Shown here piece after piece: positions 32,951 to 40,329 of a DNA stretch of 64,000 bases; position 1 is the first letter of the stretch; every line of letters starts with the position of its first letter. The stretch covers positions 404,053 through 468,052 of the forward strand of contig PBQA01000016.1 in the NCBI GenBank assembly GCA_002724925.1, read 5' to 3'. The position numbers and the translations under genes were made by a program. The notes under the pieces are model-generated. The model searched no databases, had not been told where the DNA came from, and saw nothing but the letters and a program-made list of their open reading frames with translations. Source of the DNA: Oceanospirillaceae bacterium (GTDB lineage: Bacteria; Pseudomonadota; Gammaproteobacteria; Pseudomonadales; Oceanobacteraceae).

Positions 32951-34247
32951 ATGGCCTGTTTCTAGCCTAAAAGGTAAGATCAATATTAAACATGGGTTTC
33001 CGTTTAAGAGTGAGTTCTTCTCAGATGAGGAGACAGACTTCATTGTACTAACACCCGGAAACTTTTATGAAGAGGGTGGTTTTAAGAGGCAGGCAGGAAA
33101 AGAGAAATTTTATACTGGAGATATTCAGGAAGAGTATCTACATAAGGCTGGCGACCTAATTGTCGCAATGACCGAACAAGCAGCTGGGTTGTTGGGTAGT
33201 TGTGCCAGAGTTCCAGAATCAGGCATTTACTTACACAACCAGCGGTTAGGACTAATCACTACAGACTCGAAGCAGATACTGAGAGATTATGTATATCACC
33301 TATTCAAAACGAAGACCGTACGAGAGCAAATCCGCCTCACTTCATCTGGCTCAAAGGTTAAGCACACATCTCCTGAAAGGATATATGACGTAAGGGCCCC
33401 TCTCCCAACTGTTTCCGAACAACAGAATATCGTTGATTTGCTTGATTCGATCGAAACAAAAATCGAACTTAACAACCGCATCAACACCGAACTGGAAGCC
33501 ATGGCCAAAACCCTGTACGACTACTGGTTTGTACAGTTCGACTTCCCCGACGACTCTTCACAAGGTCAAGGAAAACCCTACAAAACCTCCGGCGGCAAAA
33601 TGGTCTACAACCCAACCCTAAAGCGTGAAATACCGGAGGGATGGATCGATTGCTTGCTTGGAGATCACGTAACCTTTAAACGCGGAATTTCGTATAAAAG
33701 CGGCGATATCCAAGATACAGGTGTACCATTTATAAATTTGAATTCATTCTCTTTATCCGGAGATTTCAAGCTTGAAGGCACGAAATACTACAATGGGAAA
33801 TTCAAACCTGAAAGTAAGCTAAATCCAGGGGAGCTGGTAATTGCCATTACTGACGTTACCAGAAATGCGGATATTATCGGTAAGTCATTCGTTATCCCGG
33901 ATATATTCGATGAAACGCCGTTAATGTCCTGCGATGTCGCGAGTGTATCTTCGAGAAAATTTTGCAATGCCTATTTAGAACAGCTTTTCAATTCAGAGAG
34001 TTATCACAAGTATATTAAATACTATGCTTCTGGAACTCTGGTTCTACATTTGGATTTGAATGGTGTGAAGTGGTTTAAAACTTACCTGCCACCGCAAAAG
34101 TTGCTGGAAGAATATAGCCAGCATTGCGCCTCATTGTTCAAACAGCGCGATATAGTCCTTAAAGAAAACGTATATCTCGAATCACTGCGCGATTGGCTTC
34201 TCCCAATGCTAATGAACGGCCAAGTAACGGTGGGCGCTGAAAACTGA
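32943..34247 (+). CDS. hsdS: Type I restriction-modification specificity (S) subunit
   Basis: 434 residues with two target-recognition domains (about residues 1-165 and 220-385), each followed by a conserved helical spacer. The first spacer shows NIVDLLDSIETKIELNNRIN and the second ends LRDWLLPMLMNGQV. TRD segments differ from each other, so the target is a two-part sequence that cannot be read here. The gene appears intact, so the R-M system should be functional. Confidence 0.92.
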   Translation: MSKWPVSSLKGKINIKHGFPFKSEFFSDEETDFIVLTPGNFYEEGGFKRQAGKEKFYTGDIQEEYLHKAGDLIVAMTEQAAGLLGSCARVPESGIYLHNQRLGLITTDSKQILRDYVYHLFKTKTVREQIRLTSSGSKVKHTSPERIYDVRAPLPTVSEQQNIVDLLDSIETKIELNNRINTELEAMAKTLYDYWFVQFDFPDDSSQGQGKPYKTSGGKMVYNPTLKREIPEGWIDCLLGDHVTFKRGISYKSGDIQDTGVPFINLNSFSLSGDFKLEGTKYYNGKFKPESKLNPGELVIAITDVTRNADIIGKSFVIPDIFDETPLMSCDVASVSSRKFCNAYLEQLFNSESYHKYIKYYASGTLVLHLDLNGVKWFKTYLPPQKLLEEYSQHCASLFKQRDIVLKENVYLESLRDWLLPMLMNGQVTVGAEN

Positions 34248-34319
34248 TGATTAACTTAAAAGATAAAAAGCAGGTCGGTTCTATCAATCGATCCAAAGCC
34301 ACCCAACAAGGAGGCAATA

Positions 34320-35675
34320 ATGAAGTTTAATTTCGAAAATTTAGGCGGAATTGACCAGGGTTCGATTGCACTGGGTGATTTGACCATTATTTGCGGCCCT
34401 AACAATGTTGGCAAAACGTACATTAGCTACGCCATCTACGGACTTTTACGCCATTTCAAGCAGTGGATTGATTTGTCGGTGTCGCGTGAGCGTTTAACGC
34501 AACTGCGCGACGAAGGCACCTTGTTGATTGAATTGACCGACTATCAAGCGAAATTAGCGAGCTACCTTAAAAGCGCCTCTTCAGAATTTTCTGAAAACTT
34601 GCCGCACTATTTTAATGTGCCGGAAGATTTTTTTAACGGCGCGAAAGCCGAGTTTAGCCACGGCCAGCTAGTGTTTGATTTTACCAATGAATTTAAACAG
34701 TCGGTGAATTTTGGGCAGTCAGAGCAGTTAAGTTTTTATAAGGCCGAAAATGAAACCGTGTTATCAATTACTTTCCAAACAAAAAGTGGTGGCCGTGTAC
34801 CGAATCAGATTTTGGATGATGTAATCAGCGATCATATTGCTGATTGTTTGTTTGCTGATTTGTTGCCACGCCCTTTTGTGGTGACATCAGAACGCACTGG
34901 TATTGCCTTGTTCTACAAAGAGCTAGATACCAGTAAAAACGCTATCATCGAGCATATTACCAGCGGCGATAAATTAAATCCTATTGATCTTTTAAACAGC
35001 ATGCGCGCGCGTTATGCTCGTCCGATCCATGACAACATTACCGTAGTACGCGAATACGAAAACTACAGTAAACAAAAAAGTTATATTCGCGTAGAAGATG
35101 AATGCAAGCCAATCCGTGATTCACTGCAAGAGTTATTGGGTGGTTCATTTAAAGTTTTAAATAAACAACTAGTGTACATGCCCAAAAAAGAGCGTGGTCG
35201 CGATAAAGTTGTTATCCCGTTTTATGTAGCATCCTCTTCGATTAAATCGCTGTTTTTGATTGACCTCTACATCAACTCGCTGGCCGAGAAAAACGGCATG
35301 TTAATCATCGACGAGCCAGAGCTGAACCTGCACCCAGATAACCAGCGTAAAATGGCGGGTTTGCTAGCGCGTTTAGTCAATTCTGGCGTAAAGGTGCTGG
35401 TGACAACTCATAGCGATTATTTAATTCGCGAACTCAACAACCGCGTGATGCTTAACCTTGATGTCGAAAACAAAGGGCAGATTATGAAATCAGCCAAAAT
35501 GACCGATTTAGATCTGTTGCAACCTGAACAAATCAAAGCCTACAGCCTAAAAGATGATCACCAGATACATGCCGTAGAAGTAGACAAGTACGGCATCAAT
35601 ATGGAAGTATTTGACAACTTAATCGCCGATGCCAACGAGCTGGCCGATAAAATTTACTACGGTATCAAGGAGTGA
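34320..35675 (+). CDS. AAA/ABC-type ATPase (OLD/AAA_21-like) of a putative defence pair
   Basis: 451 residues. Walker A GPNNVGKT lies at 26-33, an ABC-like signature region (SSSIKSLFLID) at 304-314, Walker B MLIIDEPELNLHP at 327-339 and the H-loop TTHSDYLIREL at 362-372. The class resembles the ATPase halves of OLD-, PARIS- and Septu-type defence systems. A strong AAGGAGG ribosome site precedes the ATG. The next gene begins 3 nt after its stop, implying joint function. No TOPRIM or HNH domain is fused to it; the effector is probably the next protein. Confidence 0.85.
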   Translation: MKFNFENLGGIDQGSIALGDLTIICGPNNVGKTYISYAIYGLLRHFKQWIDLSVSRERLTQLRDEGTLLIELTDYQAKLASYLKSASSEFSENLPHYFNVPEDFFNGAKAEFSHGQLVFDFTNEFKQSVNFGQSEQLSFYKAENETVLSITFQTKSGGRVPNQILDDVISDHIADCLFADLLPRPFVVTSERTGIALFYKELDTSKNAIIEHITSGDKLNPIDLLNSMRARYARPIHDNITVVREYENYSKQKSYIRVEDECKPIRDSLQELLGGSFKVLNKQLVYMPKKERGRDKVVIPFYVASSSIKSLFLIDLYINSLAEKNGMLIIDEPELNLHPDNQRKMAGLLARLVNSGVKVLVTTHSDYLIRELNNRVMLNLDVENKGQIMKSAKMTDLDLLQPEQIKAYSLKDDHQIHAVEVDKYGINMEVFDNLIADANELADKIYYGIKE

Positions 35676-35678
35676 TCC

Positions 35679-36278
35679 ATGCTGGCAGCGATGAAGGAAA
35701 TCATCAACCCTGATGTGGTTATCCATTACGATACCGCCAATAAACAGTTAAAACTGAAAGAAGATGGTGCTGACAGTAAGGTGGCGACGCTGTATATCGA
35801 GCATATACCCGACAATGCCCTCGCCTTTACTTTGGATTATCAGCCCAGAAAAGATAAACAGAAATATAAACAGCTTTCACTCTATGTAAACTCGACTAAC
35901 GATGTAGGCGTGAATAAAGGCTGTGACCTGATTATTTTATGGCAAGATACCGAACAAAAGCGGGCTTTAGTATTCGATCTTAAATCCGATAGGCTCAAGC
36001 CTAAGGATAATCAGAAGCAACTGGATAACTCGGAGTTGTTCTTAAAATACCTACTGAGCATGGCAGAAGTCCATTACGAAATAGATGCCAACGGTATTGA
36101 AATTGATAAAGCCATCGTGACCACAAATGTCAGAAACGTACGCAAAAGAACCACATATCAGCCGAACGCCGGGGCTCCGTTGGTCGGTAATTACAAAGTT
36201 GTAAGTGTGTTGGCTAACTCCTCAAGAACAGCCAGTATTTCCTTTCGGCAATTGACCAGAGGCGCTGCAAATGGCTAA
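35679..36278 (+). CDS. Small protein with PD-(D/E)XK-like pattern, candidate effector of the ATPase
   Basis: 199 residues; not recognised as a named family. The middle shows CDLIILWQDTEQKRALVFDL followed by K: D83 on one predicted strand, then D100-L-K102 on the next, then a helix with Q112/Q114 and KYLL. That is the order of the PD-(D/E)XK nuclease core, including a RecB-like Gln motif. The start follows AAGGAG by 6 nt and the end overlaps the next gene by 8 nt. Nuclease function is inferred from pattern and from coupling to an ATPase in a restriction locus. Confidence 0.6.
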   Translation: MLAAMKEIINPDVVIHYDTANKQLKLKEDGADSKVATLYIEHIPDNALAFTLDYQPRKDKQKYKQLSLYVNSTNDVGVNKGCDLIILWQDTEQKRALVFDLKSDRLKPKDNQKQLDNSELFLKYLLSMAEVHYEIDANGIEIDKAIVTTNVRNVRKRTTYQPNAGAPLVGNYKVVSVLANSSRTASISFRQLTRGAANG

Positions 36279-37284
36279 AGACCTAACCGCATCATCACAT
36301 GATCGCCAGAATATCCTCAACAACCGCTACGCCCTGCAGCAGGCCGAGCAGCACTTGGCCTTGGGCGGGGTTGAGTTTGAGGGAAAAACCGTATTCACAA
36401 AGGCCCAAGTGGTCACCTTATACGATGTCAGCGACAGTACCATTGAGAAGTACCTGGTCAGCCATGCTGAGGAACTTAAGTCGAACGGATATCAAGTCTT
36501 AAAAGGCAAAAAACTAAAGGATTTCAAAGGGTTAGCAGATGGTACCGTAATAGATTACGGTACCAAAACCAGTGTTCTGGGGGTGTTTAATTTTCGATCA
36601 GTCCTAAATATCGGCATGCTACTCACCGAGAGCGAACCCGCGCGCCTGCTGCGCTCTCGCCTACTGGACATTGTATTGGATGTCATGGCCGAAAGGGCCG
36701 GGGGCCATACCAAGTTTATTAATCAGCGCGATGAAAACTATCTGGTTTCCGCACTTCAAGAGGAAAACTACCGCCGCCAGTTCACTGATGCCTTGGATAA
36801 CTATGTGGAAGGCAACCACTGGAAATACGCTCGCTTTACCAACCTGATCTATCAAAGCATTTTCCATGAAAACGCCACCGAATATAAAAAGGTGTTGAAG
36901 CTTGCCGCCAAGACCAATATTCGCGAAACCCTGTATTCCGAAGTGCTGAACCTGATTGCCAGTTACGAGTCAGGCATTGCCCATGAACTGGAACAGGCGA
37001 GTTCTGCTCAAGGCCGCAAGCTGACCCAAAAGGAGGCCGAGAGCCTGTTTGCCAGTTTCGAAAAGCATCCGTTGTTCAAACCGCTTATATTGGATGCACG
37101 AACCAAGATGGCCAGCCGTGATTTGTGCTTCCGTGATGCCCTGCATGAAAAGCTGGAAGCCTATGTACAATCGGTACCCGAAGCCGATTTTGAACGCTTT
37201 CTGGGTGAAAAGAGTCGCTCTTTGGAAGAGCAGCTCAGTGATCCAGAAACCCTGGCGGTGCTCAAGCGCCTGAAAGACCGCTAG
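36271..37284 (+). CDS. RhuM-like DNA-binding protein, probable partner of the Doc/Fic toxin
   Basis: 337 residues. The N-terminal third carries a helix-turn-helix-like segment (FTKAQVVTLYDVSDSTIEKYL, cut by one residue at either end as needed) and GVFNFRSVLNIGMLLTES, reminiscent of RhuM/Bro-N proteins. The C-terminal half is helical with a Lys/Glu-rich end. Such proteins often precede death-on-curing genes inside type I R-M loci. The Doc gene starts 16 nt downstream, so an antitoxin or regulator role is likely but not shown. A perfect 11-bp inverted repeat lies within the gene (36541-36564). Confidence 0.65.
   Translation: MAKDLTASSHDRQNILNNRYALQQAEQHLALGGVEFEGKTVFTKAQVVTLYDVSDSTIEKYLVSHAEELKSNGYQVLKGKKLKDFKGLADGTVIDYGTKTSVLGVFNFRSVLNIGMLLTESEPARLLRSRLLDIVLDVMAERAGGHTKFINQRDENYLVSALQEENYRRQFTDALDNYVEGNHWKYARFTNLIYQSIFHENATEYKKVLKLAAKTNIRETLYSEVLNLIASYESGIAHELEQASSAQGRKLTQKEAESLFASFEKHPLFKPLILDARTKMASRDLCFRDALHEKLEAYVQSVPEADFERFLGEKSRSLEEQLSDPETLAVLKRLKDR
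36541..36564. repeat. Perfect 11-bp inverted repeat inside the RhuM-like gene
   Basis: GGTACCGTAAT at 36541-36551 and ATTACGGTACC at 36554-36564 separated by two bases. It encodes DGTVIDYGTK, so the palindrome is under coding constraint and may be chance, but its symmetry would suit an operator bound by the protein it encodes. Confidence 0.7.
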
Positions 37285-37300
37285 CCAAAGGACGGCATCA

Positions 37301-37777
37301 ATGAATAACTCTGATGGCCCGGAAATCCGATTTTTCTATTTCAACGCGGCACACGCGGTCAGCGTGCACGACTGGATCATCGACCATTCAGGCGGATTGG
37401 CCGGAACCAAAGACATTGGCCAACTTGAGAGCCCCCTCGAACATATCCAGAATGACTGGTACTACCCTGAGATGGAAGACAAGCTGACGCATTTGGTTTT
37501 CTCTATTAACAAAAATCATGCGTTTAATGATGGCAATAAACGTTCATCACTGGTCTTAGGCGCCTACTTCCTTGAGCTGAACGGCTTCGATTATGTGGTA
37601 AAGCGCTTTGTTAAAGAGATGGAAAATATCGTCGTTTGGGTCGCCGATAATGTGATCGACAAAGATTTACTTCATCAGATAATCAGCTCGGTCATATACG
37701 AAGACGAATATTCAGAAACCATAAAGCTGGCTATCGTAGAGGCCGTTGAGGCAGCCAAGCAATTAAATCAGGGATAG
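37301..37777 (+). CDS. Doc/Fic-domain (death-on-curing) toxin
   Basis: 158 residues. The Fic motif HAFNDGNKRSS at residues 73-83 has the catalytic His and the NK-R of the Doc branch rather than the G-N-G-R of AMPylating Fic proteins; Doc from phage P1 is a kinase that inactivates EF-Tu. No inhibitory alpha-helix is visible. It follows the RhuM-like gene by 16 nt. The motif is intact, so it should be active if expressed; its target is inferred from the family. Confidence 0.8.
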   Translation: MNNSDGPEIRFFYFNAAHAVSVHDWIIDHSGGLAGTKDIGQLESPLEHIQNDWYYPEMEDKLTHLVFSINKNHAFNDGNKRSSLVLGAYFLELNGFDYVVKRFVKEMENIVVWVADNVIDKDLLHQIISSVIYEDEYSETIKLAIVEAVEAAKQLNQG

Positions 37778-37782
37778 GTATT

Positions 37783-38119
37783 ATGATCTACCGTGCATCG
37801 TTCAATGGCTGGGACAACCTTACAATAGAAGACCTTCTTGTTGCATACCGAAAAGCAAAAGCGGACTGTTTCTTCGAAAACACCTTCCCCATTGCCATCA
37901 AATTTGCGGAGTACGAACAAGATCTGTTAGCCAACCGAAACGGTCTGCCAGGCCAATTGAAGAGCAACTCAGGCTTTGAAGCCGATAAGGATCTGCTTGG
38001 AGATTTTCGATTACTACCACGGAAGCTATCTACTGATAGAAAGCCAAGCTTCTAGTCAGCACGAGGCAAAGATCAATAAGCTGTTGGTGCCTCCGCTGAA
38101 TAACCAAGCAAGGATCTAG
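37783..38119 (+). pseudogene. Broken gene starting like a defence reverse transcriptase
   Basis: An ORF of 90 codons (37783-38055) opens with LTIEDLLVAYRKAKADCFFE and KFAEYEQDLLANRN, which recalls the N-terminus of DRT-type defence reverse transcriptases; no catalytic YXDD region follows. From about 37962 a second frame is open to a TAG at 38117-38119, ending in IESQASSQHEAKINKLLVPP and looking like a genuine protein C-terminus. The locus therefore seems to be a fusion or frameshifted remnant of one or two genes. The reverse-transcriptase link is from memory of the family and unconfirmed. Confidence 0.45.
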
Positions 38120-38126
38120 AAAGAAG

Positions 38127-38705
38127 ATGCACATCTACCGCATAGAGCCGATGTCTGACAAGTTCGGTATGCTGGAACTCAGTTCTAAAGCACTCATTGA
38201 AGCCTACGGCGACCTCGGATATGAGGATATACGCGAAGCGGAGACTAGTTTGGCTGATTCCTGGCCCGAGTGTGGCGCCGCGCTCTATGACTATCACTCA
38301 ACTAACGTTAGCGAGTTACACGCAATACCGGATATCTATACCTGGAACGGCTGCTTTCTGGTATTGAGCGAGCAGGCCAAATGCGACCTTGAAGATATTC
38401 TGGCTCCGCTAGGAGAGTTTTTACCCTTCACATTAGATAGCCAGCCTTACCACCTTCTTTCTCTTCACAACGTTGTAACTCCAACGCCCGACCTGACTGA
38501 AGAGCTGATTGAAAGTGGAGTACCTACAGGTATCAAGTCTCTCGCTTTCGACTTGCCAGATATTGGCGCACCAGCGGCCTTTAAGACCGCTTTCGATTAC
38601 TTCAATCATGTTTACTGCACAGAGCAATTGAAAAAACGCGTGATGTCTAGCGACCTTGATGTGGGAGTGACGTTTGTTTCTGAGTTAGCTTACCGTCGAC
38701 CGTGA
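38127..38705 (+). CDS. Imm11/DUF1629-like hypothetical protein
   Basis: 192 residues, no signal peptide. The layout (N-terminal YRIEPMSDKFGMLELS, central FLVLSEQAKCDLEDILAPLG, C-terminal TEQLKKRVMSSDLDVGVTF) resembles the Imm11/DUF1629 immunity-protein family, in which the last segment reads roughly DELKELIE..GLTGV.F. No polymorphic toxin gene is adjacent. If the family call is right it is an orphan immunity protein; otherwise unknown. It ends the accessory island. Confidence 0.45.
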   Translation: MHIYRIEPMSDKFGMLELSSKALIEAYGDLGYEDIREAETSLADSWPECGAALYDYHSTNVSELHAIPDIYTWNGCFLVLSEQAKCDLEDILAPLGEFLPFTLDSQPYHLLSLHNVVTPTPDLTEELIESGVPTGIKSLAFDLPDIGAPAAFKTAFDYFNHVYCTEQLKKRVMSSDLDVGVTFVSELAYRRP

Positions 38706-38822
38706 ACCAGGCTTAAGCTCCGAAGTTCATCCAACATTCTCCACTGCACCTCTACTTTCAACTCTTTGGCATCTGAAAGTCTGCCACTTACAAAACGGCG
38801 CTTGCCATAGCCATTCCCAGTT

Positions 38823-38840
38823 ATGTTATATTATAACCAT
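38823..38840. promoter_or_regulatory. Zur box upstream of the AztD-like gene
   Basis: ATGTTATATTATAACCAT is a near-perfect palindrome (one mismatch) that fits the gammaproteobacterial Zur consensus (ATGTTATA-TATAACAT type). It lies 60 nt before the start codon. Repression by Zn-Zur is expected. Confidence 0.7.
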
Positions 38841-38899
38841 TGAGATTTCCGATGGCGCAGTTGATATCTGTGACCATGACACTTACCAATGAAGGATTT

Positions 38900-40231
38900 A
38901 TGACCATGGCTTCGTTTTTTGAAAGTGAGCTGAGCAAATCACTATTAGTGCTGGCAATGGCAGGCACCCTGGCAGCTTGTGGTGGTTCAGATAATAACTC
39001 TGACAACGATGCAGACGATCACAATGATGAAGAGCATCATGACGATGAGCATGCTCATACAGGCGGTCGTCTGATTTATTCTGTGTCGGATGACTCTGGT
39101 CTGAATATGTACGACCAGACTGCAGAAGAAGCCGATGCCTTTTCTACCGATGTCGTAACTACATCTGCAACAGGCGCAACGTTGGTTCTGGCCAAAAATG
39201 GCCTGACCGCTGCCATGCTGGACAATGGCGCAGTTTCTATCGTTGACGCTGGTCTTGAGCACCTTGCTGAGGAAGATGGCCACACACATGACGTTTCATC
39301 AGAGCCAACCACTCTGACGTCAGGCATCACCAAGGTCGTTGCAACTCACGAATATTTCTCAGCGTTTGACGGCATGGGAAGCACCTTGATCGATGCCGAA
39401 GATGGCACGGTCGTTACCGCACCAACGTCTGACGCATACCCTACTCTGGCCCTCACTGGCGGCCACTTCCTGACCTTTATGGACGGCATCGACGGCGCTA
39501 CTGACCTGGAAGTCGTAGAAGCGAACGGTGACTCTCTGGTAACTCCCGTTACTCTCAACTGCGCATCAGGCGGTATCACAGCCAGCGCTCAGACTGAGCA
39601 TCTGACTCAGGTGCTTTGTGGTAACGGTACCCTGCTGACTCTGATCGCAGAAGACGGTGAAACAGAGACGGCTTTCTACCCTGACTCTGATGCAGAATCT
39701 GGTTTCGACAACCTGACTGCAACCTTCTCTGAGAATGATGTGATTGCTGCGTGGAACTCAGAAACCGGTGCGTTGACGCTGACCAAGGCTCACGGCGATC
39801 ACCCGCACAGCACAGATATGTCTGAGAACATCAGCTCTGATGCCATTCTGGCAGTCGCTGCACCGAGTGACGAAGACACCGAAGTCGTCGGTATTCTTGG
39901 TACCGACGGTGTATTCACTGCCCTCTTTTATGCCGCTGAAGATCACAGCGTAGCCTTCGTATCGAAAGATACCTTCGTTATCGACAGCGAAGTGACTTGG
40001 GCTGCTGGCGACGCGCTGCTCGCCGGCTCTACCGCCTTCCTTGCTGCCAACACAGGCAACAATGCTCTGTACTACATGGATGCTCACGATGGCAGTGACT
40101 ATCACGTTCATGGCAGTGCTATCAGTAATGAAGACCTGGGTAATATCGCCAGCGCTGTATTCGCCCACCCACAAGAAGCTCATGAGCACGACCATGATGA
40201 GGAAGACGGTGAATCAGACCACGACCACTGA
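38900..40231 (+). CDS. AztD-like zinc metallochaperone, His-rich lipoprotein
   Basis: 443 residues from ATG 38900, preceded by GAAGGA. An earlier in-frame TTG at 38840 falls in the Zur box and is rejected. The lipobox TLAAC gives a lipidated Cys near residue 27, followed by an acidic, His-rich stretch (HNDEEHHDDEHAHTGG) and a repetitive beta-rich body like the AztD beta-propeller. The C-terminus is again His-rich (HEHDHDEEDGESDHDH). AztD delivers zinc to an ABC substrate-binding protein in the periplasm. No aztABC is next to it; here it may feed the Zrg-type system downstream. Confidence 0.65.
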   Translation: MTMASFFESELSKSLLVLAMAGTLAACGGSDNNSDNDADDHNDEEHHDDEHAHTGGRLIYSVSDDSGLNMYDQTAEEADAFSTDVVTTSATGATLVLAKNGLTAAMLDNGAVSIVDAGLEHLAEEDGHTHDVSSEPTTLTSGITKVVATHEYFSAFDGMGSTLIDAEDGTVVTAPTSDAYPTLALTGGHFLTFMDGIDGATDLEVVEANGDSLVTPVTLNCASGGITASAQTEHLTQVLCGNGTLLTLIAEDGETETAFYPDSDAESGFDNLTATFSENDVIAAWNSETGALTLTKAHGDHPHSTDMSENISSDAILAVAAPSDEDTEVVGILGTDGVFTALFYAAEDHSVAFVSKDTFVIDSEVTWAAGDALLAGSTAFLAANTGNNALYYMDAHDGSDYHVHGSAISNEDLGNIASAVFAHPQEAHEHDHDEEDGESDHDH

Positions 40232-40255
40232 TTCCTGACGTTACTCCTCGCATGG

Positions 40256-40287
40256 AAGCCCGGCCCTCAGGTGCCCGGGCTTTCTTT
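40256..40287 (+). terminator. Terminator between the AztD-like gene and the TonB receptor gene
   Basis: AAGCCCGG / CCGGGCTT (8-bp stem, 11-nt loop) followed by TCTTTG. The receptor may depend on read-through or on its own promoter (TATTAT at 40297-40302). Confidence 0.7.
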
Positions 40288-40329
40288 GTTTTCTGATATT
40301 ATGCGCGTCTGATTTTTATAGGTTCCGGT

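Noticed and set aside
38640..38820. Second attachment site matching the tRNA 3' end
   Set aside because: Looked for a copy of the tRNA 3' sequence (GTTCAAGTCTGGGAAGGCCC) near the right end of the island; none seen.
38840..38899. Earlier start for the AztD-like lipoprotein
   Set aside because: The TTG at 38840 lies in the Zur box; ATG 38900 has a clear GAAGGA site and gives a normal lipoprotein signal.
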